Below, one piece after another: positions 30,825 to 39,227 of a DNA stretch of 64,000 nucleotides. Every line of letters starts with the position of its first letter. The first letter of the stretch is position 1. The DNA comes from GCA-002282575 sp964519885 (lineage in GTDB: Bacteria > Pseudomonadota > Gammaproteobacteria > Thiomicrospirales > Thiomicrospiraceae), in contig CAZFLX010000003.1 of NCBI GenBank assembly GCA_964519885.1, positions 1-64,000 on the forward strand, read 5' to 3'. Below the pieces are notes generated by a model. That model was not told the origin of the DNA, did no database searches, and saw only the letters and a program-made list of their open reading frames with translations. The translations under genes and the position numbers were made by a program.

Positions 30825-33080
30825 ATGACCACTCTCACCGCTACCAAGCGCAACGGCCGTCGTGAACCCATCGACTTAGACAAAATCCACCGTGTGATTA
30901 CTTGGGCGGCAGAGGGGCTAGAAGACGTTTCTGTGTCACAAGTTGAGTTAAAAGCACACATTCAGTTTTATGATGGCATTAAAACCAGCGATATCCACGA
31001 ACTGATTATCAAGTCAGCCGCTGACCTGATTAGCGCTGAAACCCCTGATTATCAATACCTCGCTGCACGCTTAGCCATTTTCCACTTGCGCAAACGCGCT
31101 TATCAGCGCTTCACCCCACCCAGCTTATACGAACAAGTGACTAAAATGGTTGCTATGGGTAAATATGATGCCGAATTGCTCACCGATTACAGCAAACAAG
31201 AATTAGAAACACTCGACACCTACATTGACCATTGGCGTGATTTGAATTTTGCCTATGCGGCGGTAAAGCAGTGGGAAGGTAAGTATTTGGTACAAAACCG
31301 TGTTAGCGGTGAAATCTACGAAAGCCCACAGTTTGCCTATATGCTGATTGGTGCCTGCCTGTTTGCGCGCTATCCCAAAGAAACCCGTTTAGACTATGTG
31401 CGTCGTTTTTACGATGCTTGCTCACTGTTCAAACTCAGTCTACCCACGCCCATTATGTCGGGTGTGCGCACACCCACGCGCCAATTCAGCTCTTGTGTAC
31501 TGATTGAATCTGACGACTCACTCGATTCAATCAACGCTACCGCCAGTGCCATCGTTAAATATGTGTCACAGCGTGCGGGTATTGGCGTCAATATTGGTCG
31601 CATTCGTGCTTTGGGTAGCACCATCCGTGGCGGCGAAGCTTTTCACACCGGTTTAATTCCGTTTATTAAATACTTCCAAACCGCCGTTAAATCTTGTTCA
31701 CAAGGTGGCGTTCGTGGCGGCGCAGCAACGCTGTTTTACCCCTTATGGCATTTAGAAGTTGAAAACCTACTGGTGTTAAAAAACAACCGCGGTGTAGAAG
31801 AAAACCGTGCGCGTCACTTAGATTATGGCGTGCAACTCAACAAGCTGATGTATCAACGCTTGTTAGAAGGTGGCAACATTACCCTTTTCAGCCCTGCCGA
31901 TGTACCCGGTTTATACGATGCTTTCTTTGCCGACCCAGCAGAATTTGAACGTCTGTATGTGCACTACGAAGCACAAGAAGGCATTCGCAAAAAATCCATT
32001 AAAGCCATCGAGCTTTTTGGCACCTTAATGCAAGAGCGAGCGCAAACCGGTCGTATTTATATTCAGAATGCCGACCACAGCAACACACACAGCGCCTTTG
32101 ATCCTGCCGTTGCGCCCGTACATCAGTCTAACCTGTGCATGGAAATTACCCTGCCAACCAAACCGCTCAACAATGTCGATGACCCGAATGGTGAAATTGC
32201 GCTATGTACCCTCGCTGCCTTCAACCTAGGCGCGTTTGAATCACTCGATGAATTGGAAGAACTGGCCGACATTCAAGTTCGTGCATTAGATGCCCTGCTC
32301 GACTACCAAGACTACCCCGTCAATGCTGCCCTACACGGCAAAAAACGTCGCACGCTGGGTATTGGTGTCACCAATTTTGCTTATTATTTAGCCAAAAACG
32401 GTGTTTACTACTCGAATGGCAGTGCCAATCGCTTAACCCATCGCTTGTTTGAAGCCTTCCAATATTATTTGCTTAAAGCTTCTAACAACCTAGCGAAAGA
32501 ACAGGGTGCTTGTGAATGGTTTAGCGAAACCAAATACGCTCAAGGCATCCTGCCCATCGACACCTACAAAAAAGAAGTCGATGGTATTTGCCCAGAACCG
32601 CTGCATTACGACTGGGAAGGACTGCGCGCTGATATTCTCAAATATGGTCTGCGCAACTCAACCCTATCGGCATTGATGCCCTGTGAGACCTCTTCACAAA
32701 TCACCAACTCTACCAATGGCATCGAGCCACCACGCGGACTGATTTCAGTTAAAGCCAGTAAAGACGGCATTTTGAAACAAGTCGTACCTGGCTTTAAGCA
32801 CTATGGTAATAATTACGAATTGTTGTGGAATATCCCCAACAATACCGGCTATATCGAACTGATTGGTATCATGCAAAAATTCGTCGACCAAGCCATTTCA
32901 GCCAATACCAATTATGACCCTACCCGCTTTGAGGGTGATAAAGTGCCAATGAAAGCGCTGTTGCAAGACTTGCTTTATGCATACAAAATGGGCGTCAAAA
33001 CCTTGTATTACCATAACACGCGCGACGGTGCCGGCACCAATGACGATGATGGTTGCGCTAGCGGTGCCTGCAAACTCTAA
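30825..33080 (+). CDS. nrdA: Ribonucleoside-diphosphate reductase, class Ia alpha subunit
   Basis: Reduces NDPs to dNDPs with NrdB. 751 residues: an ATP-cone (about 1-95, ATKRNGRREPIDLDKIHRV) for allosteric activity control, then the ten-stranded barrel with FSSCVLIESDDSLDSI (first redox Cys), NLCMEITLPTKPL (radical Cys and Glu), and the PCETSSQITNSTNGIEPPR segment. The C-terminal relay is DGCASGACKL, matching the two shuttle cysteines of E. coli NrdA. A potential promoter follows for the next genes, and nrdB comes 2.5 kb later. Confidence 0.98.
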   Translation: MTTLTATKRNGRREPIDLDKIHRVITWAAEGLEDVSVSQVELKAHIQFYDGIKTSDIHELIIKSAADLISAETPDYQYLAARLAIFHLRKRAYQRFTPPSLYEQVTKMVAMGKYDAELLTDYSKQELETLDTYIDHWRDLNFAYAAVKQWEGKYLVQNRVSGEIYESPQFAYMLIGACLFARYPKETRLDYVRRFYDACSLFKLSLPTPIMSGVRTPTRQFSSCVLIESDDSLDSINATASAIVKYVSQRAGIGVNIGRIRALGSTIRGGEAFHTGLIPFIKYFQTAVKSCSQGGVRGGAATLFYPLWHLEVENLLVLKNNRGVEENRARHLDYGVQLNKLMYQRLLEGGNITLFSPADVPGLYDAFFADPAEFERLYVHYEAQEGIRKKSIKAIELFGTLMQERAQTGRIYIQNADHSNTHSAFDPAVAPVHQSNLCMEITLPTKPLNNVDDPNGEIALCTLAAFNLGAFESLDELEELADIQVRALDALLDYQDYPVNAALHGKKRRTLGIGVTNFAYYLAKNGVYYSNGSANRLTHRLFEAFQYYLLKASNNLAKEQGACEWFSETKYAQGILPIDTYKKEVDGICPEPLHYDWEGLRADILKYGLRNSTLSALMPCETSSQITNSTNGIEPPRGLISVKASKDGILKQVVPGFKHYGNNYELLWNIPNNTGYIELIGIMQKFVDQAISANTNYDPTRFEGDKVPMKALLQDLLYAYKMGVKTLYYHNTRDGAGTNDDDGCASGACKL

Positions 33081-33103
33081 ACATGGAAACCGCACAGGGC
33101 ATA

Positions 33104-33133
33104 CAGACACAAAGGGACAAAACAGCCTATAAT
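33104..33133 (+). promoter_or_regulatory. Candidate promoter for the Cds6-like gene
   Basis: A perfect -10 TATAAT (33128-33133) and a weak -35 CAGACA (33104-33109) are spaced by 18 bases, in the 80-base gap between nrdA and the next gene. It would allow the cell-wall genes and nrdB to be expressed without NrdR-controlled nrdA transcription. Confidence 0.4.
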
Positions 33134-33160
33134 AATTGGCTATTTTGCTAGAGCTATTGT

Positions 33161-34363
33161 ATGGCGTCCATTTTTGAGCAACTCAATCCGTTAAAAGACA
33201 CTGATCAGAAGCCAAAAACGACTGAGGTGTCTTGGCGTGTCAAAGCACGCCTACAGCGTGTGGGTCAAGCCGTGGTTGCCAAACGTGCCTCACTATCAGC
33301 GGTAAGTTTGCTGATCCTCTTAGCTTGGTTGTGGCTCAGTTATGATACGACTCCTGAAACAACGCCTATTATTCAGCACACCTTAGCCTTACCCTCAGCC
33401 AGTGTATCAGCGACCTCTGCAGCAGCAAATCCGCAACAAATCGCATCAATCAGTTCAGCCCCCGCGACCGACTTAACAACCAATAAGCCAGCTCAGCCAG
33501 CTAAACTCAGCCCTCCAAGCGTTAAACCCGATACCCATTCGTTAAGCCTAGCCAACCAAAAAGCCATTGAACTGGCTCTCGCGGGTCAAGCTTCCCAAGC
33601 AACCGTCACCCTAGAACAAGCCTTATTACATGACCCACAAGCCGGTTTGGTGTTCGACAATCTGCGCCGCTTATATGCCGGTTTTGCTAGCCAGTCTTAT
33701 CAATTGGCCATCGAACCGAACAGCGCCAAACCTGTGATGGTTGAACTGGCCAGTTCTGACAAACCCATTCAGATTCAACTCGACCAGCCTAGCGTTTCTA
33801 GCGCTAAACCGGTGTCAAAAGTGGTAGCTACTTTAGCGAGTGCCAATTCCAGCAGCAGCGCTGAAGTCAGCCCTAACTCGGACATCAGCCCAACAACAAC
33901 TGAAACCCGTGTACCAGTCAAAGAGGTTCATAAAGCTACGACAGATCAGCCGCAAGCCTCTATTACAACGCTAGCGCCACCTCGTGAACCGACTCCCGCA
34001 CAGAAGGAAGCCGCTCAGCGCAAAGCCAACCTACAAGCCGTTCAACAAGCCTTGAAAAACTGGAGCGACGCCTGGTCTAAGCAGGATGTTAAAGGATATT
34101 TTGCTAGCTACGCACCAAATTACTCGCCGAAAAATAGCACGCGCAAAGCTTGGATGGACTATCGCCAAGAGCGTATTCTGGCTCCCAAACGCATTAAAGT
34201 TGAATTGAGCGATGTTAAAGTGGTGTTTGCGCAGCCCACACAAGCTAAAGTCAGCTTTACGCAAAGCTACACCTCCGACACCCTTAGCGCCCGCGATCAA
34301 AAAACGCTTACCCTTGAACTGATCAATAACGCATGGCTCATTACTTCCGAATCCGGGCGCTAA
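33161..34363 (+). CDS. Membrane-anchored protein with a Cds6-type C-terminal domain
   Basis: 400 residues. A cytoplasmic N-terminus (about 1-45) is followed by one membrane helix (SAVSLLILLAWLWLSY, about 46-61). Then come a long Ser/Ala/Pro/Thr-rich periplasmic linker with a short helical segment (about 125-175, possibly TPR-like) and a C-terminal NTF2-like domain (about 285-400, NWSDAWSKQDVKGYFASYAP). That domain is the one attached to L,D-transpeptidases of the Cds6/YafK type, and the neighbouring transpeptidase carries a similar copy. Likely a periplasmic partner or scaffold for cell-wall cross-linking. Overlaps the next gene by 31 bases. Confidence 0.7.
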   Translation: MASIFEQLNPLKDTDQKPKTTEVSWRVKARLQRVGQAVVAKRASLSAVSLLILLAWLWLSYDTTPETTPIIQHTLALPSASVSATSAAANPQQIASISSAPATDLTTNKPAQPAKLSPPSVKPDTHSLSLANQKAIELALAGQASQATVTLEQALLHDPQAGLVFDNLRRLYAGFASQSYQLAIEPNSAKPVMVELASSDKPIQIQLDQPSVSSAKPVSKVVATLASANSSSSAEVSPNSDISPTTTETRVPVKEVHKATTDQPQASITTLAPPREPTPAQKEAAQRKANLQAVQQALKNWSDAWSKQDVKGYFASYAPNYSPKNSTRKAWMDYRQERILAPKRIKVELSDVKVVFAQPTQAKVSFTQSYTSDTLSARDQKTLTLELINNAWLITSESGR

Positions 34364-35517
34364 GCCTGATTGCTGGCTGTCTGACAGGGCTAGTTTCTAG
34401 CTTTGCCCTGGCAGAATCCACCACCGCCGAAAGTCTGCTCAGCCAAGCTTTAGCGGAAGTGAATGAACAACAACCGAGCCAAGCACTGAATACCTTGGAT
34501 CGGTTAATACAGGCTTATCCCCATTTTCAGTTAGCACAGATGATGCGCGCTGATTTACTCTATGCCCAAACCAATACCCTGGTACAAATGGGTGAGCAAC
34601 TTTCTAGTAAACAAGCCCAATCACTGCAAGCCGAGGCCAGGGCAAGGCTGACAGCCATCAAACAACTGGCAGACCACCAACAACCTGCTTATCTACTCAG
34701 TGCGCCTCCCAGTTGGCTTAGCCATGTGCTGACCATTGATTTAACCGCCTCACGCGCCTACTTGTTTCACATCGATAAGCAGCAACTGCAATTCAAAGGC
34801 AGTTTTTACATGACACAGGGCAGTATGGGCGCCGGTAAAGAGAAAGAAGGCGACAAACGCACCCCCATTGGTATCTATCGCTTAACTAAGCCCATCCCTG
34901 CTCAACAATTGTCACCTTTTTACGGTGCGGGCGCCTTGCCACTCGATTATCCCAATGCCTGGGACAAACGCCAACAACGCACCGGGCATGGCATTTGGTT
35001 ACATGGCACCCCTTTAACGCAATACAGTCGCCCACCGCTGGCTTCCGACGGTTGTGTGGTGTTCAGCAATGATGACATGAAACTGCTCCTCAGCCAACTC
35101 GATTGGAGCAAAACCCTGGTAATTACCGACAGCAACATGGCCTGGAAAAGCGCTCAAGACAGCCAGCTGAGCGAGCAAATCGGGCAACAACTCGAAAGCT
35201 GGCGAACCCACTGGGAACAACAGCAATCTCAGGCCTACCTAGCGCATTATGCCAGCGACTTCCTCAGCCAAAAAGGTGAAAACAAAGCACAATGGTCGGC
35301 ACGCAAGCAACAGTTATTTGCATTGGGTCAAGCGCACCAAATTCAACTCAGTGACTTGCTGATTCTGCGCTATCCCAGTTCAGCCAATGTCATCATCACC
35401 GAGTTCAATCAACGTTATCAGCGCGGCAGTAAAATCGATGTTGAGCGCAAGCGGCTTTGGTGGCAACAACAAGCGCAATCATGGCGCATTATCCACGAAG
35501 AGGTCTTGTCCAACTAA
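34333..35517 (+). CDS. L,D-transpeptidase with C-terminal Cds6-type domain
   Basis: Periplasmic enzyme that forms 3-3 peptidoglycan cross-links or attaches proteins to the wall. 394 residues. The Sec signal peptide ends about SFALA-E. A helical N-terminal part (about 28-125) precedes the YkuD catalytic domain (about 135-265) with HGTPLTQY and the active-site SDGCVVFSN (Cys at about 236). The C-terminal NTF2-like domain (about 280-394) begins SWRTHWEQQQSQAYLAHYAS. Two in-frame elements, an internal start and the overlap with the upstream gene, suggest translational coupling. Confidence 0.9.
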   Translation: MAHYFRIRALSLIAGCLTGLVSSFALAESTTAESLLSQALAEVNEQQPSQALNTLDRLIQAYPHFQLAQMMRADLLYAQTNTLVQMGEQLSSKQAQSLQAEARARLTAIKQLADHQQPAYLLSAPPSWLSHVLTIDLTASRAYLFHIDKQQLQFKGSFYMTQGSMGAGKEKEGDKRTPIGIYRLTKPIPAQQLSPFYGAGALPLDYPNAWDKRQQRTGHGIWLHGTPLTQYSRPPLASDGCVVFSNDDMKLLLSQLDWSKTLVITDSNMAWKSAQDSQLSEQIGQQLESWRTHWEQQQSQAYLAHYASDFLSQKGENKAQWSARKQQLFALGQAHQIQLSDLLILRYPSSANVIITEFNQRYQRGSKIDVERKRLWWQQQAQSWRIIHEEVLSN

Positions 35518-35560
35518 TGTGGCAAAATATTTCATCTCGCCCCATAACCCCAGTGAACGA

Positions 35561-35579
35561 ACATGGTAAAATCCATGGT
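35561..35579. promoter_or_regulatory. Palindrome with extended -10 ahead of nrdB
   Basis: CATGG (35562-35566) and CCATG (35573-35577) flank TAAAAT, which itself reads TGGTAAAAT, an extended -10. Located 30 bases upstream of the nrdB start. Could be a promoter with an overlapping operator. No NrdR-type box is visible here. Confidence 0.35.
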
Positions 35580-35607
35580 TATCATTTAATTTCAACGGAA
35601 TTGTATT

Positions 35608-36741
35608 ATGCGTTACGAAACTTTTAACCGTCATCAATTCGATGCAACCAAACAATGTATGTTTCTTGGCGAACCCGTTAATGTGGCGCGTTATGATGTA
35701 CAACGCTATCCCTTCTTTGAAAAGCTGATTGAAAAGCAACTTTCCTTCTTCTGGCGCCCAGAAGAAATTGACTTATCGAAAGATCGTATCGACTTTAACC
35801 AACTGCCCAAGCACGAGCAGCATATTTTCGTTTCTAACTTAAAGTATCAAACCCTGCTCGATTCCGTTCAAGGACGCAGCCCGAATGTGGCGTTATTGCC
35901 TGTGGTGTCGATTCCTGAACTGGAAACTTGGATTGAAACCTGGGCGTTTTCGGAAACCATTCATTCGCGCTCTTACACCCACATCATTCGTAATATTTTT
36001 AATGATCCCGCTGAAGTGTTTGATGACATTGTTACCAATGAAGAAATCACCAAACGCGCCATTAGCGTTACCGAACATTATGATGATTTTATCGAATACA
36101 GCATGTACTACAATTTATTCGGTGAAGGCACACACACAGTGAATGGCAAAACCATCACCGTGAATATGCGTGAGTTGAAGAAAAAGCTTTACCTGACCTT
36201 AACCGCTGTGAACGTGTTAGAAGCCATTCGTTTCTATGTGTCCTTTGCCTGTTCGTTTGCGTTTGGCGAACGTGCGCTGATGGAAGGCAATGCCAAAATC
36301 ATCAAACTGATTGCGCGTGACGAAGCCCTTCACTTATCGGGTACGCAACAAATGTTGTCTTTAATGCGCGACAATAAAGATGACACGGAAATGGCAGAGA
36401 TTGCTAAAGAATGTGAACCCTTATTGGTGGATATTTTCCGTCAAGCGGCGCAACAAGAAAAAGAATGGGCAGACTACCTTTTCGCAGGCGGTAGCATGAT
36501 TGGCTTGAATGCGGAAATTTTGAAAGACTATGTCGAATACATCACCAACGTGCGCTTGCGTGCCTTGGGTTACGAGAAGATTTTCGACCGTGGCAATGCG
36601 AATCCACTCCCTTGGATGAACGCTTGGTTAAGCAACGATAACGTTCAAGTTGCGCCACAGGAAGTGGAAGTCACCTCTTACCTCACCGGTGCGGTGGAAA
36701 CCAAGATTGACGCTGACGATTTGAAAGGTTTTTCACTCTAA
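35608..36741 (+). CDS. nrdB: Ribonucleoside-diphosphate reductase, class Ia beta subunit
   Basis: Carries the diiron-tyrosyl radical cofactor that starts catalysis in NrdA. 377 residues, the E. coli-type length. The radical tyrosine sits in HSRSYTHIIRNI (Tyr123), with iron ligands in WAFSETIHS, FGERALMEGNAKIIKLIARDEALHL, and the usual C-terminal tail that docks to NrdA. Start ATG at 35608. It is separated from nrdA by the two cell-wall genes on the same strand and is followed by a strong terminator. Confidence 0.98.
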   Translation: MRYETFNRHQFDATKQCMFLGEPVNVARYDVQRYPFFEKLIEKQLSFFWRPEEIDLSKDRIDFNQLPKHEQHIFVSNLKYQTLLDSVQGRSPNVALLPVVSIPELETWIETWAFSETIHSRSYTHIIRNIFNDPAEVFDDIVTNEEITKRAISVTEHYDDFIEYSMYYNLFGEGTHTVNGKTITVNMRELKKKLYLTLTAVNVLEAIRFYVSFACSFAFGERALMEGNAKIIKLIARDEALHLSGTQQMLSLMRDNKDDTEMAEIAKECEPLLVDIFRQAAQQEKEWADYLFAGGSMIGLNAEILKDYVEYITNVRLRALGYEKIFDRGNANPLPWMNAWLSNDNVQVAPQEVEVTSYLTGAVETKIDADDLKGFSL

Positions 36742-36762
36742 TAGCTTGAGCGTTTGACGATA

Positions 36763-36789
36763 AAAAAAGGGGCTTGCGCCCCTTTTTTA
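36763..36789 (+). terminator. Strong intrinsic terminator after nrdB
   Basis: AAAAAAGGGGC / GCCCCTTTTTT forms an uninterrupted stem with a 4-base loop and long T run. It is symmetrical, so it also serves the convergent gene at 36821. Confidence 0.9.
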
Positions 36790-36820
36790 TTGCCTAGACA
36801 TTAGGTGTCTATTGTTCGCA

Positions 36821-37105
36821 TTATTGCGCTTCAAGCTTATTCAATACCTTGGCTTTGTAAACAAAAGTGCCCACAGGAATTAACGAAGCGACAAAGCCCA
36901 ACACATACTGCTTAATGGTGACTTGCTTTTTCAGCATGGCGGCAATGAGCAAGGCGTTAAAGGCAATGAACAATAACCCATGAACGGGACCGATAATTTG
37001 CACCGCTTCAGGAATGCCCATCATGCGTTTCAAAGGCACAGCAACCAACAGCAGCAGTAGCAATGAGCTACCTTCTAATAACGCCATGAAGCGTAACAAT
37101 TTCAT
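36821..37105 (-). CDS. DUF3817 small membrane protein
   Basis: 94-residue inner-membrane protein with three hydrophobic helices. The pattern LLRFMALLEGSSLLLLLLVAVPLKR (split over 4-28), the GPVHGLLFIAFNALL helix and a C-terminal FVASLIPVGTFVYKAK helix fit the DUF3817 family, whose role is unknown. It ends in basic residues. Downstream of the 130-residue gene by 13 bases on the same strand. Confidence 0.8.
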   Translation of the reverse strand: MKLLRFMALLEGSSLLLLLLVAVPLKRMMGIPEAVQIIGPVHGLLFIAFNALLIAAMLKKQVTIKQYVLGFVASLIPVGTFVYKAKVLNKLEAQ

Positions 37106-37118
37106 GATCTAACCCTCG

Positions 37119-37511
37119 TTAAGCGGATTTTGCTAGACTTTTCACCCAGCCAATCATCGCTTCTGTCGCTACCGGCATCGGTGGTTCTAAAAAGGCAATG
37201 ACAAACTTGTCAGCAAATTCAGTGACACCAATGCTGCGCGGACGTACCGCCATCACTTGTGCATTGGGAATTTTAGTACCAAAACAGAACACAATGTGTT
37301 GCGCATCCTTAATGTCTGCATTAATTTCACCATCGATAGACTGGGTGTGTGCATAGTGATCAAAATGACCAATCATTTTCGCAATCGGATGCGCTTCGAC
37401 TTTAGCAGTTAAATCGGCAATGATTTCAGTCGTGGTCGCGAACTTGCATTCATCCTTAACTAAGGTCAATTCAAAAATAGGGTACTTTTCCATAAAAACA
37501 GCTTGTTGCAT
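37119..37511 (-). CDS. Conserved small cytoplasmic protein (possibly DUF6858-like)
   Basis: 130 residues, no signal peptide or membrane helix. The ATG at 37511 has GAGGA seven bases upstream. The sequence looks like a compact alpha/beta domain with several His residues (GHFDHYAHTQ, about 48-57) and a conserved-looking FCFGTKIPNAQVMAVRPRSI segment (about 75-94). I faintly connect it to DUF6858 but cannot confirm. Probably co-transcribed with the DUF3817 gene. Confidence 0.7.
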   Translation of the reverse strand: MQQAVFMEKYPIFELTLVKDECKFATTTEIIADLTAKVEAHPIAKMIGHFDHYAHTQSIDGEINADIKDAQHIVFCFGTKIPNAQVMAVRPRSIGVTEFADKFVIAFLEPPMPVATEAMIGWVKSLAKSA

Positions 37512-37609
37512 CTCTGCGTCCTCATCAAGTTAGTCAAAATACCCCAGTAGTTTAATAAACTTTACTTATCTATGCCAATGATTTTTTTATGGCAAGCTAA
37601 TCGATTTTG

Positions 37610-37906
37610 CTAATGAAGCTGCCAGGAAGCGGGTTGAGCCACGCGCTGAGGTTCAGCCAAACCGAGTTGCGTCATCTGCTGACACTGATTTTGTACCTGA
37701 CAGGCATCACATTGACGCGCGTAACCCTGGAGTTTTTGCGCACATACCGTCAACAATAAACGGTGCAAGGCTTGATGCGATGGCGCATCAAGCGCGGTTA
37801 AATCCACCGCACACACATGACCTTCAGCCATTAATGAAGCTAACAATTCAAGCGGCATGGCGACATTGACATGCGTTGCTTCTGAGTTCAGAGGATCGTG
37901 TTTCAT
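37610..37906 (-). CDS. Small cysteine-motif protein downstream of hemP, unknown function
   Basis: 98 residues from the ATG at 37906 (AAGGAG six bases upstream); the longer TTG frame is rejected. No signal peptide. The middle (VCAVDLTALDAPSHQALHRLLLTVCA) looks helical, and a C-terminal segment has the motif CDACQVQNQC (three Cys, residues 66-75) plus two further Cys earlier. This could bind Fe, Zn or an Fe-S cluster. It starts 44 bases after hemP at the end of the fbpA-tonB-exbBD-hemP run, which suggests an iron or heme role. I do not recognise the family. Confidence 0.65.
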   Translation of the reverse strand: MKHDPLNSEATHVNVAMPLELLASLMAEGHVCAVDLTALDAPSHQALHRLLLTVCAQKLQGYARQCDACQVQNQCQQMTQLGLAEPQRVAQPASWQLH

Positions 37907-37950
37907 GATGGTCTCCTTCAACAGACGACAATTCTATGGGGCTGAACGAC

Positions 37951-38130
37951 TTATTTCGTCAACACCAACTTTTGCTCTTTGGTAATGCGCAGCACATACT
38001 CGACACCAGCATGCAAAATGCGCACTTCTTTTTTACCGGCAAACAAAGTAGACGAGGGAATAACACGGTAAGCACGCACCCCACTGCCTCGACCCGTCAA
38101 GCTTGGGGTGGATTCTGCCTCAACACTCAT
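37951..38130 (-). CDS. hemP: Hemin uptake protein HemP
   Basis: Short 59-residue gene overlapping the exbD stop as ATGA. The C-terminal core SSTLFAGKKEVRILHAGVEY followed by LRITKEQKLVLTK matches HemP almost along its full length; the N-terminal 20 residues are variable. HemP is small, cytoplasmic and linked to heme or siderophore uptake loci, where it is thought to help expression of uptake genes. No heme receptor is in the window. Position after tonB-exbB-exbD is typical. Confidence 0.9.
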   Translation of the reverse strand: MSVEAESTPSLTGRGSGVRAYRVIPSSTLFAGKKEVRILHAGVEYVLRITKEQKLVLTK

Positions 38131-38552
38131 GGCTGCGACTCACCCACAGGGGTGGTGACAAAACCTACCTTACTCAACCCCGCTTGTTTTAACAGCGACA
38201 ACACCTCAGTGATACGCTGATAAGTGAGTTGGCTATCGGCCGATAAATGTACTGGCGGTTGTTCGTCTTTAATGGCGGCGGCTTTCATACGTGTCAACGC
38301 CTCGGCATCGCTCACCGGCTCTTTATTCCAAAATAACGCACCTGCCGCATCAATCGACAAGGCAATGGCTTCGGGTTTTGGCTGTAAAGCTTCGGCATTG
38401 GCTTTGGGTAAATCGACTTTTAACGCCTGTGTCATTAAGGGAGCGGTGATGATGAAAATAATCAGCAACACCAGCATCACATCCACCAAAGGAGTGGTGT
38501 TAATGTCTGCCATGGGGCGATTTTGACCGCCCTCTAATCCTCCAAATGCCAT
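38127..38552 (-). CDS. exbD: Biopolymer transport protein ExbD
   Basis: 141 residues with one N-terminal transmembrane helix. The proton-path Asp is in DINTTPLVDVMLVLLIIFI (about residue 25). The periplasmic half is an ExbD/TolR alpha/beta domain (ADSQLTYQRITEVLSLL). Works with ExbB and TonB to energise outer-membrane receptors such as the one at 7036. Starts three bases after exbB and overlaps hemP by four bases. Confidence 0.95.
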   Translation of the reverse strand: MAFGGLEGGQNRPMADINTTPLVDVMLVLLIIFIITAPLMTQALKVDLPKANAEALQPKPEAIALSIDAAGALFWNKEPVSDAEALTRMKAAAIKDEQPPVHLSADSQLTYQRITEVLSLLKQAGLSKVGFVTTPVGESQP

Positions 38553-38555
38553 GTC

Positions 38556-39227
38556 TTACCCCTTGCGTTGCTGACCAACAAAATACAGGTGCAAGTCATG
38601 CGCAAAGCCATCTAAATCACTCGCCACTAAGCGGATTTGACGGTTAAAAGCGTTGTAGGCCAACACCGCAGGAATGGCAACAAACAAGCCCAATGCGGTC
38701 ATGATTAAGGCTTCCCCCACCGGGCCAGAAATTTGATCCAAAGCCACCTGTTGCGTGCCACTAATGGTCATCAAGGCATGATAAATACCCCAAACCGTTC
38801 CAAATAAGCCAACAAAAGGCGCCGTCGAACCAATTGACGCCAACATGGTCTGACCCGCTTCGAGTTGATTGTTGGCCTGACTCAGCCCGCCGCGTAAGGA
38901 TTGCACCATCAACTCACTCGCTGGCAAACTTTCCGCTAACTGACCCTGATGCTGTTGCTGTTCACTCACCCAACGCGCGCCCTTTTCTCCCGCTTGCGCC
39001 AGCAAAGCATAAGCGGGCAAACTAGCCAAGGCGGCTACCCCCGCTTGCCAATTATTCGCTTGCCAGAAAGCCTGCATCGCAGTTCCCGCTTTCAGTCTGA
39101 GGGCGCTCAGCTGCCAGCTTTTCCAAAAAATCAGTGTCCAACTGATCACCGACATAGCGACCAACACCCAAAACACCGCATGGATGACCGCGTCGCCTGC
39201 CGCCCAAAACTGTTCAAACTGACTCAT
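38556..39227 (-). CDS. exbB: Biopolymer transport protein ExbB
   Basis: MotA/TolQ/ExbB-family proton channel subunit, 223 residues with three membrane helices (about 15-37, 125-147, 165-190). The conserved segment STAPFVGLFGTVWGIYHALM and the following GPVGEALIMTALGLFVAIPAVLAYN are the family hallmarks. Length is close to ExbB rather than TolQ, and the neighbours tonB and exbD settle the assignment. One-base overlap with tonB. Confidence 0.95.
   Translation of the reverse strand: MSQFEQFWAAGDAVIHAVFWVLVAMSVISWTLIFWKSWQLSALRLKAGTAMQAFWQANNWQAGVAALASLPAYALLAQAGEKGARWVSEQQQHQGQLAESLPASELMVQSLRGGLSQANNQLEAGQTMLASIGSTAPFVGLFGTVWGIYHALMTISGTQQVALDQISGPVGEALIMTALGLFVAIPAVLAYNAFNRQIRLVASDLDGFAHDLHLYFVGQQRKG

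Noticed and set aside
35561..35579. NrdR box before nrdB
   Set aside because: The palindrome CATGG-TAAAAT-CCATG does not match the NrdR consensus; it is listed only as a possible promoter/operator.
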